Positions 13,640 through 24,432 of a DNA stretch of 64,000 nucleotides are shown in pieces (position 1 is the stretch's first letter; every line of letters begins with the position of its first letter). The DNA lies in the NCBI GenBank assembly GCA_964007475.1, contig OZ023273.1, forward strand, positions 23,051,557 through 23,115,556. The letters run 5' to 3'. Source of the stretch: Hybos culiciformis (lineage: Eukaryota; Arthropoda; Insecta; Diptera; Hybotidae). The position numbers and the translations under genes are program-made. Under the pieces are notes generated by a model that was not told where the DNA came from, did no database searches, and saw only the letters and a list, made by a program, of their open reading frames with translations.

Positions 13640-13810
13640 AATAAAAAATTATTTCAGTTTTCAATAAAATTATTGATTTTATTAAACTGTATTTACGCAG
13701 TGGAAATTTTAATGTTAACATAAAAAATTAAAAAATGTGTAAATAGCTGTTTTTATAAATAATAATACACAATGCATAAGGACCTATTTAAAATTACACG
13801 GTGGTGCATA
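13640..13810 (-). promoter_or_regulatory. Promoter module of gene C (TATA box 13750-13757)
   Basis: The minus strand reads TATAAAAACAGCTATTTA at 13757 downward, about 145 bp before the ATG at 13608. Flanking blocks are shared with the promoter of B, as described at 9640-9775. Confidence 0.5.
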
Positions 13811-13929
13811 GAAAGTTTTAAAAATTATATACCGCCAACCGAATTCGATTTCATGTTGTTGGAGTCAGTATGTTTTATTTGCCGCATTTATTCGGATAGT
13901 ATTTCCACGATTTCTTTATTTTGATGATT

Positions 13930-14220
13930 CCCGGACACTTGCTCAAATGACATTTGACAAACTGACATTTGCCCACGGACATTTGCCAATCTGACATTTG
14001 ACCAGTTTTTTGGTTTAAGAAAACTTATACTCAGCTAAAAAAAAACTTTTTTTTTTGAAAAAATTTACCTATAAAATTAGAAATAAATTTGTTTCAATTT
14101 GGAAAAGGTGTGAAAAGGAACGGGAGACTCAAAATTCGAATTGGCACATGTCAGATTGTCAAATGTCCGTGGGCAAATGTCAGATTGTGAAATGTCATTT
14201 GGGCAACTGTCTGCCCCCGA
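13930..14220. mobile_element. Palindromic (foldback) MITE-like repeat
   Basis: Two inverted arms of about 70 bp (13930-14006 and 14143-14220) are built from repeats of TGACATTTGNCAATC and GCCCACGGACATTTG. Open frames through it (14055-14342, 14077-14268) come from the palindrome and are not genes. It is repeated near 62208-62498 in the duplicate. Confidence 0.55.
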
Positions 14221-14367
14221 GCTCACTGAAATGTCGTTGCTTACGTCATTGTCTTGGCATCCATGCAAACATGCTTAGATATCACTCGAATAGCGAAGTG
14301 AGTTACGATTATTTAAAACAAAGAGAGATTCAGGGATTTTAGGTTTGGGAGTTAGAGGCCAAATACA

Positions 14368-15717
14368 TCTATATATATAAAACCGAAGTTGTCTGTTTGT
14401 CTGTTTGTATGTTTGTATGTTCCGAATAGGCTCCTAAACCGCTCAACCGATCGTCTTCAAACTTACACCATGTCTTTGTGTCAGGTCGTTATAGGCTATT
14501 TTAAAATTTGTTTGGCCTCCTACCCAGGGACCTCCCTGGGGGCAGAATTTAAAAGTTTGTCCGATTTCATTCAAATTTGGTAAGTAAAAAGAAAAACTGA
14601 TTCAACAAATTTCGAAACAAACAATTTGTTGGCCACCTACCCAGGGACCTCCTACCCAGAGACCTTCCCTGAGGGCGGACCTCAAAAGTTGGTCCGATTT
14701 CATTCAAATTTGGTATGTAAAAAGAGGAACTGATACATACAAATTTCGTAACAAAAAATTTGTTGACCTCCTACCCAGGGATCTCCTACCCAGAGACCCC
14801 CCCTGGGGGCGGACTTTAAAAGTTCGTCCGATTTCATTTAAATTTGGTATGTAAAATTACACACAAATTTCGCAAATTTTGTTGACATCCTACACAGGGA
14901 ACTCCCCTCGGGGCGGACCTTAAAAGTTCGTTCGATTTCATTCAAATTTGGTATGTAAAAAGAACTGATTACACACAAATTTCGTAACAAAAAAATTGGT
15001 GACCTCCTATCCAGGGACCTCCCTGGGGGCGGACTTTAAAAGTTCGTCCGATTTCATTTAAATTTGGTACTTAAGAAGAGCAAATAATTACACACAATTT
15101 CGTAACAAAAAATTTGTTGACCTCAGCGACCTCCCCCAGGGCGGACTTCAAAAGTTCGTCCGATTTCATTCATATTTGACACGTAAAAAGAGGAAGTGAT
15201 TACACGTAAATTTCGTACCAAAAATTTATTGACCTTCTACCCTAGGGGGGGACTTCAAAATTTTGTCCGATTTCATTTAAGTTTGGTACATAAAAATACT
15301 CTTTTTTGGGGGTCTCTTCGAATATATAGAAATCGATTTCTTTATTACTAATAACTACAAAATATTAAAAACTAAACCACTCAACCGATCGTTTCGAATT
15401 TGAATGGCACCCTACCCAGAAATCCCTCCCGGGGAGGACTGCAAAAGTTCTTCCGATTTCATTCAAATTTGATTCAAAAAAAGAGGAAATTCATAAAAAC
15501 ACAAATTTGGTTTGGTTTGGAAACCTGTTTAAGGGAAGGATATCATTCGATTACATACAATTTAAGTGTTAAATAAGTAGAAATGATAAATATCAATTAT
15601 TCTTAGATATTTTCCCAAATTTATAAAATAATACTCCTATAATTGTTCATAAATCTGACAACAAAAAATTCACTTAAAACGTGTGTTCCACAATAACGTG
15701 TGTGCGGGTACAGCTAG
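14368..15717 (+). mobile_element. Non-autonomous Helitron with internal tandem array
   Basis: The element starts TCTATATATATAAAA after an A and ends GGGTACAGCTAG before a T, matching Helitron rules (5' TC, 3' CTRR, insertion between A and T, no target duplication). A small stem CACA-ataacg-TGTG precedes the 3' end. The interior is a degenerate tandem array of roughly 120-150-bp units, each with CCTACCCAGGGACCTCC and AAAGTTCGTCCGATTTCATT. No Rep/helicase gene is present. The duplicate at 62646-63890 is about 105 bp shorter, about one unit. Confidence 0.7.
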
Positions 15718-16203
15718 TTTATAATATAAGAACAACATAAATACACCAAAAAAATTCTAAATTTATAAGTTTTAACATAATCTGTGAGAAAATGAGTTTA
15801 CATAAAAATCCTTTTATTAACATCCATTGCGACATCGATACTTATTTTCTTCAAAATAATTTTTATTTTAGAAAAATTCCAAATTTCTATAAAATATCAC
15901 ATGAAAATTATTATTTAGACCCGTGGTCGGTTAAGAGCTTGTAATTCCCAACCCATATTCGGAGAATCTCACAATCTAACACTTTAGCTTGGCTAAAAGT
16001 GAACAAATAAAGCAAACTCAGATGTTTAATCACTTCGGGGTTAGCTAATCAGTTGTAATTTCCATAAATTTTAACATTCATTTCATTAATAGAATTAAAA
16101 TAAGTATTTATGTGTAGAACAATAATTTTGCTTGAAACGATTTTAAGAAGAAAAAACAACAAAATGATTTGATTCTTGTGGAAAAAGTTCTTTCAATTAT
16201 AAC
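15718..16203. other. Intergenic DNA, nothing recognised
   Basis: AT-rich sequence between the Helitron and a hAT MITE. No gene or repeat signature was seen. The match to the right segmental copy runs through 15829, where the window ends on the other side. Confidence 0.4.
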
Positions 16204-16211
16204 GCTAAGAT

Positions 16212-16473
16212 CAGAGTTGACTAAATTTAAGTATTTTTGACCTGAATCAATATGCAACACCAGTATACTGGTACTACAAAAATACTGCAGTATTTTCTCA
16301 CAATGTACTGGTATGTACTTACTTAAAAAAAATTGAAGTACCAGTATACATGCTATACTGGTACTGAATTTTTTTTTACAGTACCAGTATATTGTGAGAA
16401 AACACTGCAGTATTTTTGCAGTAACAGTATACTGGTACTGATATTGCAAAATTCTTAAATTTAGTCAACTCTG
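16212..16473. mobile_element. hAT-like MITE with nested palindromes
   Basis: Terminal inverted repeats are CAGAGTTGACTAAATTTAAG at the left and its complement at the right. Flanking 8-mers gctaagat and gcgtagat agree at 6 of 8 positions, compatible with an aged hAT target duplication. The interior repeats palindromic AGTATACTGGTACT and AATACTGCAGTATT motifs. Confidence 0.65.
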
Positions 16474-17130
16474 GCGTAGATGTAATCAAAAAAGGATTGA
16501 AATAAAGTTTTTCATCACAGAGTATAGTGATTTTCAAACCTGTGTGTGTTTTTTTAATTAACATAAAATTTAAATAATATTACAAAGTATTTTTATTTTC
16601 CCTTACTTAATTTATTACAAATCTCATCAAGAATCAAAAATAAAAGTATTAAAAGAAAAAATATTAATAGAGAAATTCAGTCTAAACGTCATCTATGGTC
16701 CAACCATCATTTTCATTTCTTTTACAAGGTTTTTTGAAAACGTGTTCCTTATATTTAAACCACTAAAAGTGTTGGCCACTAAAAGTGGATTAAACAATGA
16801 TTAGATAAAATTCTAAGCTGAGTTTTTTGAAACACTTTTCCTTCACCCCATTTAGATCCAATGATTACTGGACATCCGGAATGTAAAGTATTAACATCTT
16901 TTTTACCACTGGGATTCAAATTAAACCAATACATTGCTGATCCTTTACTCGGTACCATTGAAACATTTAATAAAGGGAAGACTGTTAATCCACCTTCACT
17001 GACGTCAGATAACTAAAAATTATGTTAAGCAATTAGAGAGATTTTTAGCATAATTTTCTTCTGAAATAAAAGTTGTTTTCTTACTCACGTAAAGTAATAG
17101 TATTGAAATTCGCTCCTTTCCTGATATCTT

Positions 17131-18312
17131 TAACGTTGACAAAAATATATTTTCAAAATATATTTTCAAATTCACTAATTTTTTGATATTTTTCGGAACA
17201 TGGTTCGTTCGCTTTTGAGTTTTATGAAATACATTTTAAATAATTATTTTTATGTATTTCACCTTTTTTTTTCAATAACTATAAATAGTTTTCTGTTTTC
17301 TATCAAAATTAAAAAAAAATGTTTTCATTTAATGTTTGTCCGACCGTTTGTTCTTCACAGACCAAACCAATTTTAGTTCAACAAAAAAAAATTCACAGAG
17401 AGAGGCTTTCGATAATTGAAGGGTATAAATAATTTTCTTACAAAATATATATAATTTAAAATTTCTTTAAAAGTTTTATTGGATTCAAATAAAAAGTAGT
17501 GTATTGAATAGAAGGATGTCTATTAGAGGAACTTAAAAAAATTTCGGACTTGGTGTTCGGATTTAAATGAAAATGGTTTTATTTACTTTTGGTACATATG
17601 AATAAATCATATTGGTAAATTTATATGATATTGACGAAACTTTAATAATATTGAAAAAGGACAGATACTTTATTTATAGGAACTATTCTGTATAATAAAA
17701 AAAATTGTCGAATTCATAAGTCGCATTTTACAATTCCAGTTCACTAAAAATTCTAATATACAATAAAAGCAACATAGAAATGATTTAGAGCAAGGCATAC
17801 AATTTATGTTAATGTGTGTTCATTTATACTTCAAATATAGGTAGACCCACTTGAGATTGGCCTCAGTGAAAAATTATTTCATTAGTGGTTCATTAGCTTT
17901 TATTTATGTTTGGCTACTTGTTTCACTTTTTTCATCAGTGTTTCACTACTGTTCAGAGCATTGGTTGGTTCATAAATATATACAAATAAATATTTACATT
18001 TTTGTATTTGTATACCTGTTCTATGAATTATACAAGTTAGAAGAAATTACTTGATTTAGAAACAATCATTTTTAAATAAACAAATTATAAAAATAATTAT
18101 TTGTAAGATGCAAAAAATCAACACATTCATAAGGAAATTCATTGACTTATATTCCTGATCCATATGAATTGTGTTCATTCGAATACACAAAGAAGAACAT
18201 TATCATGTCCCTTTCGTGAAGTTCATGAATTTAATCACTTGGTAATGAATAAAAGAACCTAAATGTAGCTATTTCAAATTTATTAAACAACAATAAATAA
18301 AACTTCACTTAC
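17131..18312. other. Gap in pseudogene D where exon 6 should be
   Basis: In the intact paralogues the 459-bp exon 6 lies between exons 5 and 7. Here about 1.2 kb of AT-rich DNA has no reading frame resembling it. The open frame at 17851-18054 encodes a hydrophobic, low-complexity peptide that I do not recognise. Confidence 0.6.
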
Positions 18313-19442
18313 ACTCAATATTTTCGAATTATAAATGAATTTTTTCATAAAATTCCCATAAGTCACTACCTTATCTATCATGTCATCTTTGCTAATACTT
18401 GTAGAAAATATATCCAAAATTAAAAATATTGTGTTTGTCATATGAACAGATGGAACTGAAAATCATAAAAAATTACTATTAGGATTATGGTTAAAAGAAT
18501 AAAACAATTAGATGGTTCTTTTAGTTATTTATTTATACCATAAATATTATTTCTAATTAATTATAAAGTTTAAACATATTTTGGCATTTCGTTTATCACT
18601 TTTTTCTTCAGACTTCTATTGATGTAACTTTCTCTAAATTCATCATATAGAGATCTAACTTTTATTGCAGAATGCCGACCAATAAAATAGCTTTTAATAT
18701 GAAACCTAACGGCAAGTCCATCAATTGTTTTGAAAATAAAAGAAAAAAAAATAAAATTTTTGAGCTTACAAGATCAAAAGTCTAAAATCCGCTAAGTACC
18801 ATATTAGAGAAATAATGGCAGGGGGTTGATTTCTCAAATGAGAAATCATTTAATTTGGGCAGTCCTCCGTGTAAATATGTTATTTGAATAATAAATTCTT
18901 GTGTTAATAATTTTTGAAGCTCAAAACAGATATTAAAGGTTTCAAAAATTGATTTAGATTGTAGAAGAACTGATTTTTTTCCCCCATAATTTATTCATTA
19001 TTTTACGCGGTTATCTAATTTAATATTAAAAAATTTCTTACTTTCTAGGGCTACATATATCTTACCATTTCGAATAACAGATTTTGCTAAAACAAATAAA
19101 ACATCAGTTTTTTCGTCATTTTTGTTTTTTGATAAACCATTTTCCTCATTTACATCATCCCACATTGACAATGCTTTTTCAAACCATTTTGCAGCATGGT
19201 CATAATTTTCATTTTCAATACAGGTTTTTCCAATCTCATAACAATCGTAGCTTGAAAATTTGTAACTAAATAAATTATTAATCAGATAGTTTTATCAATT
19301 TTAATAATAATAATATTTGAATATATGCATATTTTTATGCACATTTTAATTTACCTTGATTTGAATTTAAAAAAAAATCCATTTACAATATCTGTCACTG
19401 AAATATTATACATATCTTGTATTCTACACATATTCATTATTA

Positions 19443-20416
19443 AGGTATGTGCGCGAAAAAAATGTGCCATTAAAAACTACCAATATAATTTAAAAAAAAC
19501 AATATATTTTTAAATCTAAGGTTTATTTTTGAAGCATTTTTTATTCAAAATCAATTCTTTTTATTGGAATTAAAAAAAAATTATTTTTGAATAATTTCTG
19601 CCACTTTTGGCTTTATGCTCTCCATTAGACTTTTCACTGTATCTTTTTCAATGTTTTTGGTAGCAGCAGGCCACGCTTTTTTTCAGTTGAATTCTTTATT
19701 ATTTTTTTTGTCTATTTTAATTTTTTTTTAATTTTTGAATTTTTCAGCACCATATGCAACATAAAATTCAAGATCTGGTTATTGTCGAAAGTCAGCAAAG
19801 ACATTCCTTTCCACGTCCATAATGCAACATTTAAATTTCTCTATACATTTTTTTTTAAAATTGTTTTTAATTTTTTTCGCTCATTAATCGCTTGAATATT
19901 TCGTTAGGGCCCGATCAAGAACTTTCTGCGCCTTGAACGTTTTAAGCCCACTATACTTTTTTTATTTTTTGAATGGTTGTGGATGAACAACTTGTTTTTG
20001 ATGCAATTTTTCTGACGGAAGTATTGGGATTGTGTTTAAAAGAGGTATTTACTTTACTCGCCAATTTTCGATCGACAAAACCTTTTTTTCAACCGGAATC
20101 TGCTTTTCTTTCTACAGAGAACTGAGAAATGAACTTTTTAAAACTTTTCCAAACGTTTTTCTATGAATTTTTAGCTCACGAGCAATTAATTATTTTTTCA
20201 AATGCGGATATTGGTTTGACAATTTTAAATTTTTTTTTTCTTGGTCCAATTTGCGAACCCATCTCGTTCAAAATAAAAAAAATTTTGAAAATCTGAGAAT
20301 GCGAAATTATTTTAATAATTATTTGCTAGTTAAATGCAAAAAAGGGGCCCACTATCCCGAAAATTAACAAAGAAACTCTAAAAAAACTTTGGCACATTTT
20401 TTTCGCGCACATGCCT
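19443..20416 (-). mobile_element. Tc1/mariner-like transposon inserted in exon 3 of pseudogene D
   Basis: The ends are inverted repeats (AGGTATGTGCGCGAAAAAAA left, AGGCATGTGCGCGAAAAAAA right on the complement), flanked by TA at 19441-19442 and 20417-20418. Removing the element and one TA restores the exon 3 reading (KELIMNMCRIQDMYNIS), which proves the boundaries. The interior, read on the minus strand, has broken frames with many stops that may be a decayed transposase. Superfamily is inferred from the TA duplication and size. Confidence 0.7.
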
Positions 20417-20696
20417 TAGTTCTTTAAAATAAATATTTGGTTTTTGATGATTCGGGTTTTTATTTAAAATAACTGAAATACACAAGTGGACAATTAAATA
20501 TATTCAACAAACTTTTGCGTGTTAAACTGTTTAACTCGAGTTAGCTGATTTTTCACACTACCAAAAACTTACATTTTCTTAAAACGAGTAACTTTTTAAT
20601 TTCTTCAAAATTTGTCCTATTCTCGTATACTTTTTTCAATATAAAGAATTCCTTAAGTGGATTATTTGGTTTCTGTATTGAAAAAAAATTTATGAA

Positions 20697-21426
20697 TAAA
20701 TTCTGTTTCACAAAATTCTGCTATAATGAAATTCTGCTACATTAAAATTCTGTATGGACAAAATTCAGTTATAGTAAAATTCTGTATGTTGTTGGATAAA
20801 ATGTATAATCATGTTAATTATGTAGCTTGTACACAAAAAAAATCAAATTATTTTATTGCTAATTAAATTCATCTATTATTAAAAAAAATCTTTTTTTATA
20901 TATAACAAATTTTGTTTTTTAGATAACTGTTTTTTTCTATAAAGACAGATGCGTTGCAATTAATTTAAGAAACTCGCAATTTTCTAATTTTGTCCTTTTC
21001 CTCCTAGTTCCTATGTTTTCCTCATAATTCTTTTAATTTTTTTTGATTGTTTCGCAATTATTTTTTTATTGAATCTTTCTCCTACACCCAGAAAAAAAAT
21101 GCTAGTTAAATTAACAATTGATGTTAAAGAGAAATTTTTTAAATTAAACTAATAAGTATTTGATCTAAGTAAAGATGCTTCTTATTTTAACATTTGATTT
21201 TGTTATTTTAAAATGTTTCAAACAGTTATTTAGTAAAAGCTGAAAATTGTAATTTTAACAACATTAATTGTTATTTTAAATATGTTTCATTCGAAAGAAA
21301 TAAAATTTTACTATTCTCTATTTTAAATTAAAAACTCTTCTGTTATTATAACAATTACATTTGAAATAATGTTTTTGTTGTTATTTAAAAATGGTACATA
21401 TAACAATAAAAATTGTCAAAGTAAAT
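20697..21426. other. AT-rich intergenic DNA with a short tandem repeat
   Basis: Around 20700-20790 a motif close to AAAATTCTGTA recurs every 15-20 bases. The rest is AT-rich. A stretch from about 21086 (ACACCCAGAAAAAAAATGC) looks like a transposon end but no partner end was found. Confidence 0.35.
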
Positions 21427-21430
21427 ACGG

Positions 21431-22050
21431 TGTAGTGATATTGTTATCACTAACGTTAAAATAAAACTAAATTTATAAAAATTTTAATTATTTTTTGAAC
21501 CCAAAAATTTTATATTTTTAATAAGAATTACTGTAAATTATAATTAATTTGATTGGGCAACCAATCATATTAGGACATAGTAAACTATTTTATATTACAT
21601 AAGAAAATTAATTATATAAACTAAATTGTATATAATATTTGTATATAGAATATAAGAATTTTAGTACATAAGATTTTGTATAAATAAGATTGAAATTAGA
21701 AAATTAAATCAGATTCTTACCAAATCTCATCTTTCTATAAACGGCTTCCCTGAGCTATACAATACAGGTAAGATAGCTTTCCGAGCAATATAATACGGAT
21801 AACCGGCTGAATACAGCCAAAACGAAAGCGCGTCCCGCTCTAATAGGACATACGGCTGAATACAGCCTAGACAATAGGATCTCCATAATGACATGCTAGT
21901 GGTCATTATGGAATAGGGAATTCAATAGGCCTTAGAAGTCTTGGACAACATAGATGTCCAACCCATGATCCATCATAAGATGAATAACTATAAATAAGAA
22001 AGTCAATAAAAACTTTCCATTAAATAAAAAAACAAATTTTTTCCTTTACA
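21431..22050 (+). repeat. 5' LTR of the 412/mdg1-like element
   Basis: TG...CA ends. A poly(A) signal AATAAA lies at about 22005-22010. The second half is rich in perfect short hairpins: GGCTGAATACAGCC twice (21805-21818 and 21854-21867), CCATAATGAC/GTCATTATGG (21883-21911) and TTGGACA/TGTCCAA (21941-21961). Confidence 0.9.
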
Positions 22051-22068
22051 TGGCGATCCTGCAAACCG
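22051..22068 (+). promoter_or_regulatory. Primer binding site of the 412/mdg1-like element
   Basis: TGGCGATCCTGCAAACC directly abuts the 5' LTR and starts with the TGG expected opposite a tRNA CCA end. The tRNA was not identified. Confidence 0.6.
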
Positions 22069-22100
22069 CAAAATTTATAATATGATACAGAATTCAAGAC

Positions 22101-22265
22101 ATGGAACAAAAACCAGAAAAGAATAAAATTACAATTCAAGAATATAAAGAACGACAACAACAAAATCAACAACAACAGCAAGAACAACAGCAACCAAAGA
22201 AGAGGCAACGTGCCGGGAAACTTGTTAAATTCCGGAAAGAATTACAAAAACTACAAGAAATTTGA
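22101..22265 (+). CDS. Short upstream frame in the retroelement leader, Gln-rich basic 54-aa peptide
   Basis: An ATG 50 bp after the LTR opens a 54-codon frame ending in TGA. The peptide has a Gln-rich middle (QQQNQQQQQEQQQ) followed by a basic, helix-prone tail (KKRQRAGKLVKFRKELQKLQ). No known domain is seen. Related long-leader elements such as 412 and mdg1 have small frames upstream of gag, so it could be a leader peptide; translation is unproven. Confidence 0.35.
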   Translation: MEQKPEKNKITIQEYKERQQQNQQQQQEQQQPKKRQRAGKLVKFRKELQKLQEI

Positions 22266-23092
22266 CAAACTAAAACAAACAAGACACAACGCAAAACAAT
22301 ACTAGACGAAATAAGAAGAATCAAACAAGACCGACATTTACACAAAACTTCAACAAAAATAACCAAAATGTTTAACAAGAACCTTAAACACATACAAAAC
22401 GCAAAAAATTTAAAATAAAATTGTCAAAAAAAAAAAACAAAAATTTTGTTATAAATTAAAAATTTATATTAAATTATAAAATTATAAAATATTTAATTGT
22501 AAAACAGAAATAATGAATAAATACAAAAATTTTACTTAATTATTAGTATTATAAATTACCATAAGAAAAAATTTCCAAATGTTAAACCTTATAAAAATTA
22601 AGAATATTACTCAAGAATACCCCAAAGAATTCTAAGAATTATTACGAATATAAAACTATATTATGAATACCCCGATATTCAAATAAAATTTATTATCAAA
22701 AAAAAAAAAAAAAAGAACACTTGTCTATCAAAATAATTCTACCTAGATATTTTACAAAAAAAAAAAATATATAAAAGAGATAAAAATTTTTGCATACCGT
22801 ACCAATACATTTCAAAAAAAAAAAAAAAGAAAAAGATGTTAATATTAAAATTGCATTAAAATTTAGCAAAGACCCTAAAAAATATTTTTCAATACCCTAT
22901 TAACAAATTAATGAATGACCCAAATATATTTAATGATTTTAAATAATTATCATAGGAAGCAACAAAATTATACCCTATTAAAAAATTAATAAAACCTAAA
23001 AATTTTTTTTTCTGTCCCTCTATGATTAAATTATCAATTAAAAATATTTTTCGGTTTAATTCAAATTTTGCACACAAGAATTTTTTCATAGC
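22266..23092 (+). other. Untranslated leader of the retroelement
   Basis: AT-rich leader between the short upstream frame and gag, with several poly(A) runs. No longer frame was seen. Packaging or internal ribosome entry signals could be here but cannot be read by eye. Confidence 0.5.
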
Positions 23093-24394
23093 ATGACCCT
23101 TGAGAAATTCCAAAAAGAAATTGAACAATTAGAAGAACTCTACAATAATATAATAAAAACAAAGTTTAATATCTCTGCAGCAAAGGCTGAATTAACTAAG
23201 GTAATTTACAACAAATCGCTATTTATAAGCTCTGTTAGGGAATCAAATTTGAGAACAGGGAAGACAAGTTTAAGAACAGAGTATTCGAAATACGTGACAT
23301 TAATTAAATCTTACTTGATAGAAATCATAAATAATAAGATGGATTTTGACATAGCAAATGTAAATAAAATAATCCCATTATTCGAAGGTTCCTATGCTAA
23401 ATTGCAAGAATTCATAAGCATAACGGAATACATTCACGATAATATTAAAGTAGCAGATAGAGAAAAATTAATAAAATTCATTTATAATATAAAATTATCA
23501 CAAAAGGTGAAAAATCGAATTATAAATGAGACAGAACCTACAACACTTGAAAATTTAAAAAAAATTTTAAATAATAATTTCATGAGCACTAGAACCTATA
23601 CTAAAATACACAACGAAATCGACCAATTAGGAAAGAATAGGTCAATATCAGCCACAAAATATGCTGAAAAATTAGAAATGCTAATAAATGAATTAAATAT
23701 GATACAGTCTAAAAATGAAACAGCTGACGCAAAAGCTGTAATAATAAAAGTTAATGATAAATTTGCTCTGCAATGCCTTAAGACAAACTTAGTAGAACCC
23801 ATACAATCAGTCATTTTAGCGGCACAACCAAAAACTTTTACAGAAGCAATAAAACTTATTTTGGAAATAGATAGTAATAATAATAATAATGATAGTAATA
23901 ATATAAATACCTACTCAAATCGAAGTAATAGTAGGAATAATAACAACAATAATAATAGAAATAATGGTAGAAGAAATTATAATAATAATAGAAATACTAG
24001 CAATAATTTTAATAATAACAATAGACCAAGGAATGGTCATAATAATCATAATAATCATAGTAATCAAAATAATCATAATAATCATAATAATCGTACTAGT
24101 AATAATAATATGAACAATAGTAATCATAGATCAAATACTAATCATAACTATAATAGAAATCAGCAACATATGAATTCCACTGACTATTATAGAAATAGAG
24201 ACTACAATAATTCTCAACCAATTAATAATAACAGGAATAATAATTCCTATAATAACAGATATAGTAACAATCGTAGAAACGATGACCAAAATTTTAATAA
24301 TAGGAACGTTAACGCATTAGAATCGGGAAACGGACGTACCCCCGATTCGGGTCAAACGGTAATCGGGGAAATGAATGCTTTAAATATACAATAA
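23093..24394 (+). CDS. gag: Gag protein of the 412/mdg1-like retrotransposon
   Basis: A 433-aa frame. Residues 1-260 are a mainly helical, charged capsid-like region. Residues about 262-410 are extremely Asn-rich, with Arg, His and Ser mixed in and encoded mostly by AAT repeats. No CCHC zinc knuckle is visible, so the basic Asn/Arg tail probably does the RNA binding. The frame ends in TAA 38 bp before the first ATG of pol, but the pol frame is already open across the end of gag. Gag would form the cytoplasmic particle that packages element RNA. Confidence 0.85.
   Translation: MTLEKFQKEIEQLEELYNNIIKTKFNISAAKAELTKVIYNKSLFISSVRESNLRTGKTSLRTEYSKYVTLIKSYLIEIINNKMDFDIANVNKIIPLFEGSYAKLQEFISITEYIHDNIKVADREKLIKFIYNIKLSQKVKNRIINETEPTTLENLKKILNNNFMSTRTYTKIHNEIDQLGKNRSISATKYAEKLEMLINELNMIQSKNETADAKAVIIKVNDKFALQCLKTNLVEPIQSVILAAQPKTFTEAIKLILEIDSNNNNNDSNNINTYSNRSNSRNNNNNNNRNNGRRNYNNNRNTSNNFNNNNRPRNGHNNHNNHSNQNNHNNHNNRTSNNNMNNSNHRSNTNHNYNRNQQHMNSTDYYRNRDYNNSQPINNNRNNNSYNNRYSNNRRNDDQNFNNRNVNALESGNGRTPDSGQTVIGEMNALNIQ
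24379..24385 (+). promoter_or_regulatory. Probable -1 ribosomal frameshift site between gag and pol
   Basis: The heptamer TTTAAAT sits as T TTA AAT in the gag frame, the X XXY YYZ pattern of a slippery site, three codons before the gag stop. A -1 slip enters the frame that continues without a stop into pol. A downstream stem-loop or pseudoknot was not established. Confidence 0.6.
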
Positions 24395-24432
24395 ATAATT
24401 TTAAAAACGATTCACCAACATTTTTTATCCTA

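Larger units (their letters stand above)
3519..15829. repeat. Segmental duplication, left copy (A 5' half, B, C and flanks)
   Basis: From 3519 onward the sequence matches 38893-64000 in the same order and orientation, apart from insertions and small indels. The left boundary falls inside exon 5 of gene A. The right boundary is not seen, because the right copy is still homologous where the window ends. Length is about 12.3 kb without the later insertions. Confidence 0.9.
16685..20672 (-). pseudogene. Prolyl 4-hydroxylase alpha pseudogene (paralogue D)
   Basis: Recognisable minus-strand pieces: exon 2 (about 20672-20573, 5' end missing), exon 3 (split by a TA-flanked transposon, 3' part about 19440-19356), exon 4 (19265-19066), exon 5 (18455-18313), a scrap of exon 7 (about 17130-17094), exon 8 (about 17012-16848) and exon 9 (about 16790-16685). 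Exon 8 still has the His and Lys pair (LHSGCPVIIGSKW). No exon 1 was found, and exon 6 with the HxD iron site is absent from 17131-18312, so the product could not bind iron normally. A local duplication of CCACTAAAAGTG shifts the frame in exon 9. Exons 4, 5 and 8 remain open, so decay looks fairly recent. Confidence 0.8.

Noticed and set aside
14055..14342. Cys-containing 95-aa frame, identical at 62333-62620
   Set aside because: It crosses the palindromic foldback repeat; identity between copies follows from the segmental duplication.
14368..15717. Tandem repeats with spacers that could suggest a CRISPR array or satellite
   Set aside because: Units are 120-150 bp, degenerate, without unique spacers, and are bounded by Helitron ends in a eukaryotic genome.
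16108..16564. Two open frames of 113 and 62 aa on the minus strand
   Set aside because: They run through the palindromic hAT MITE and its AGTATACTGG repeats.
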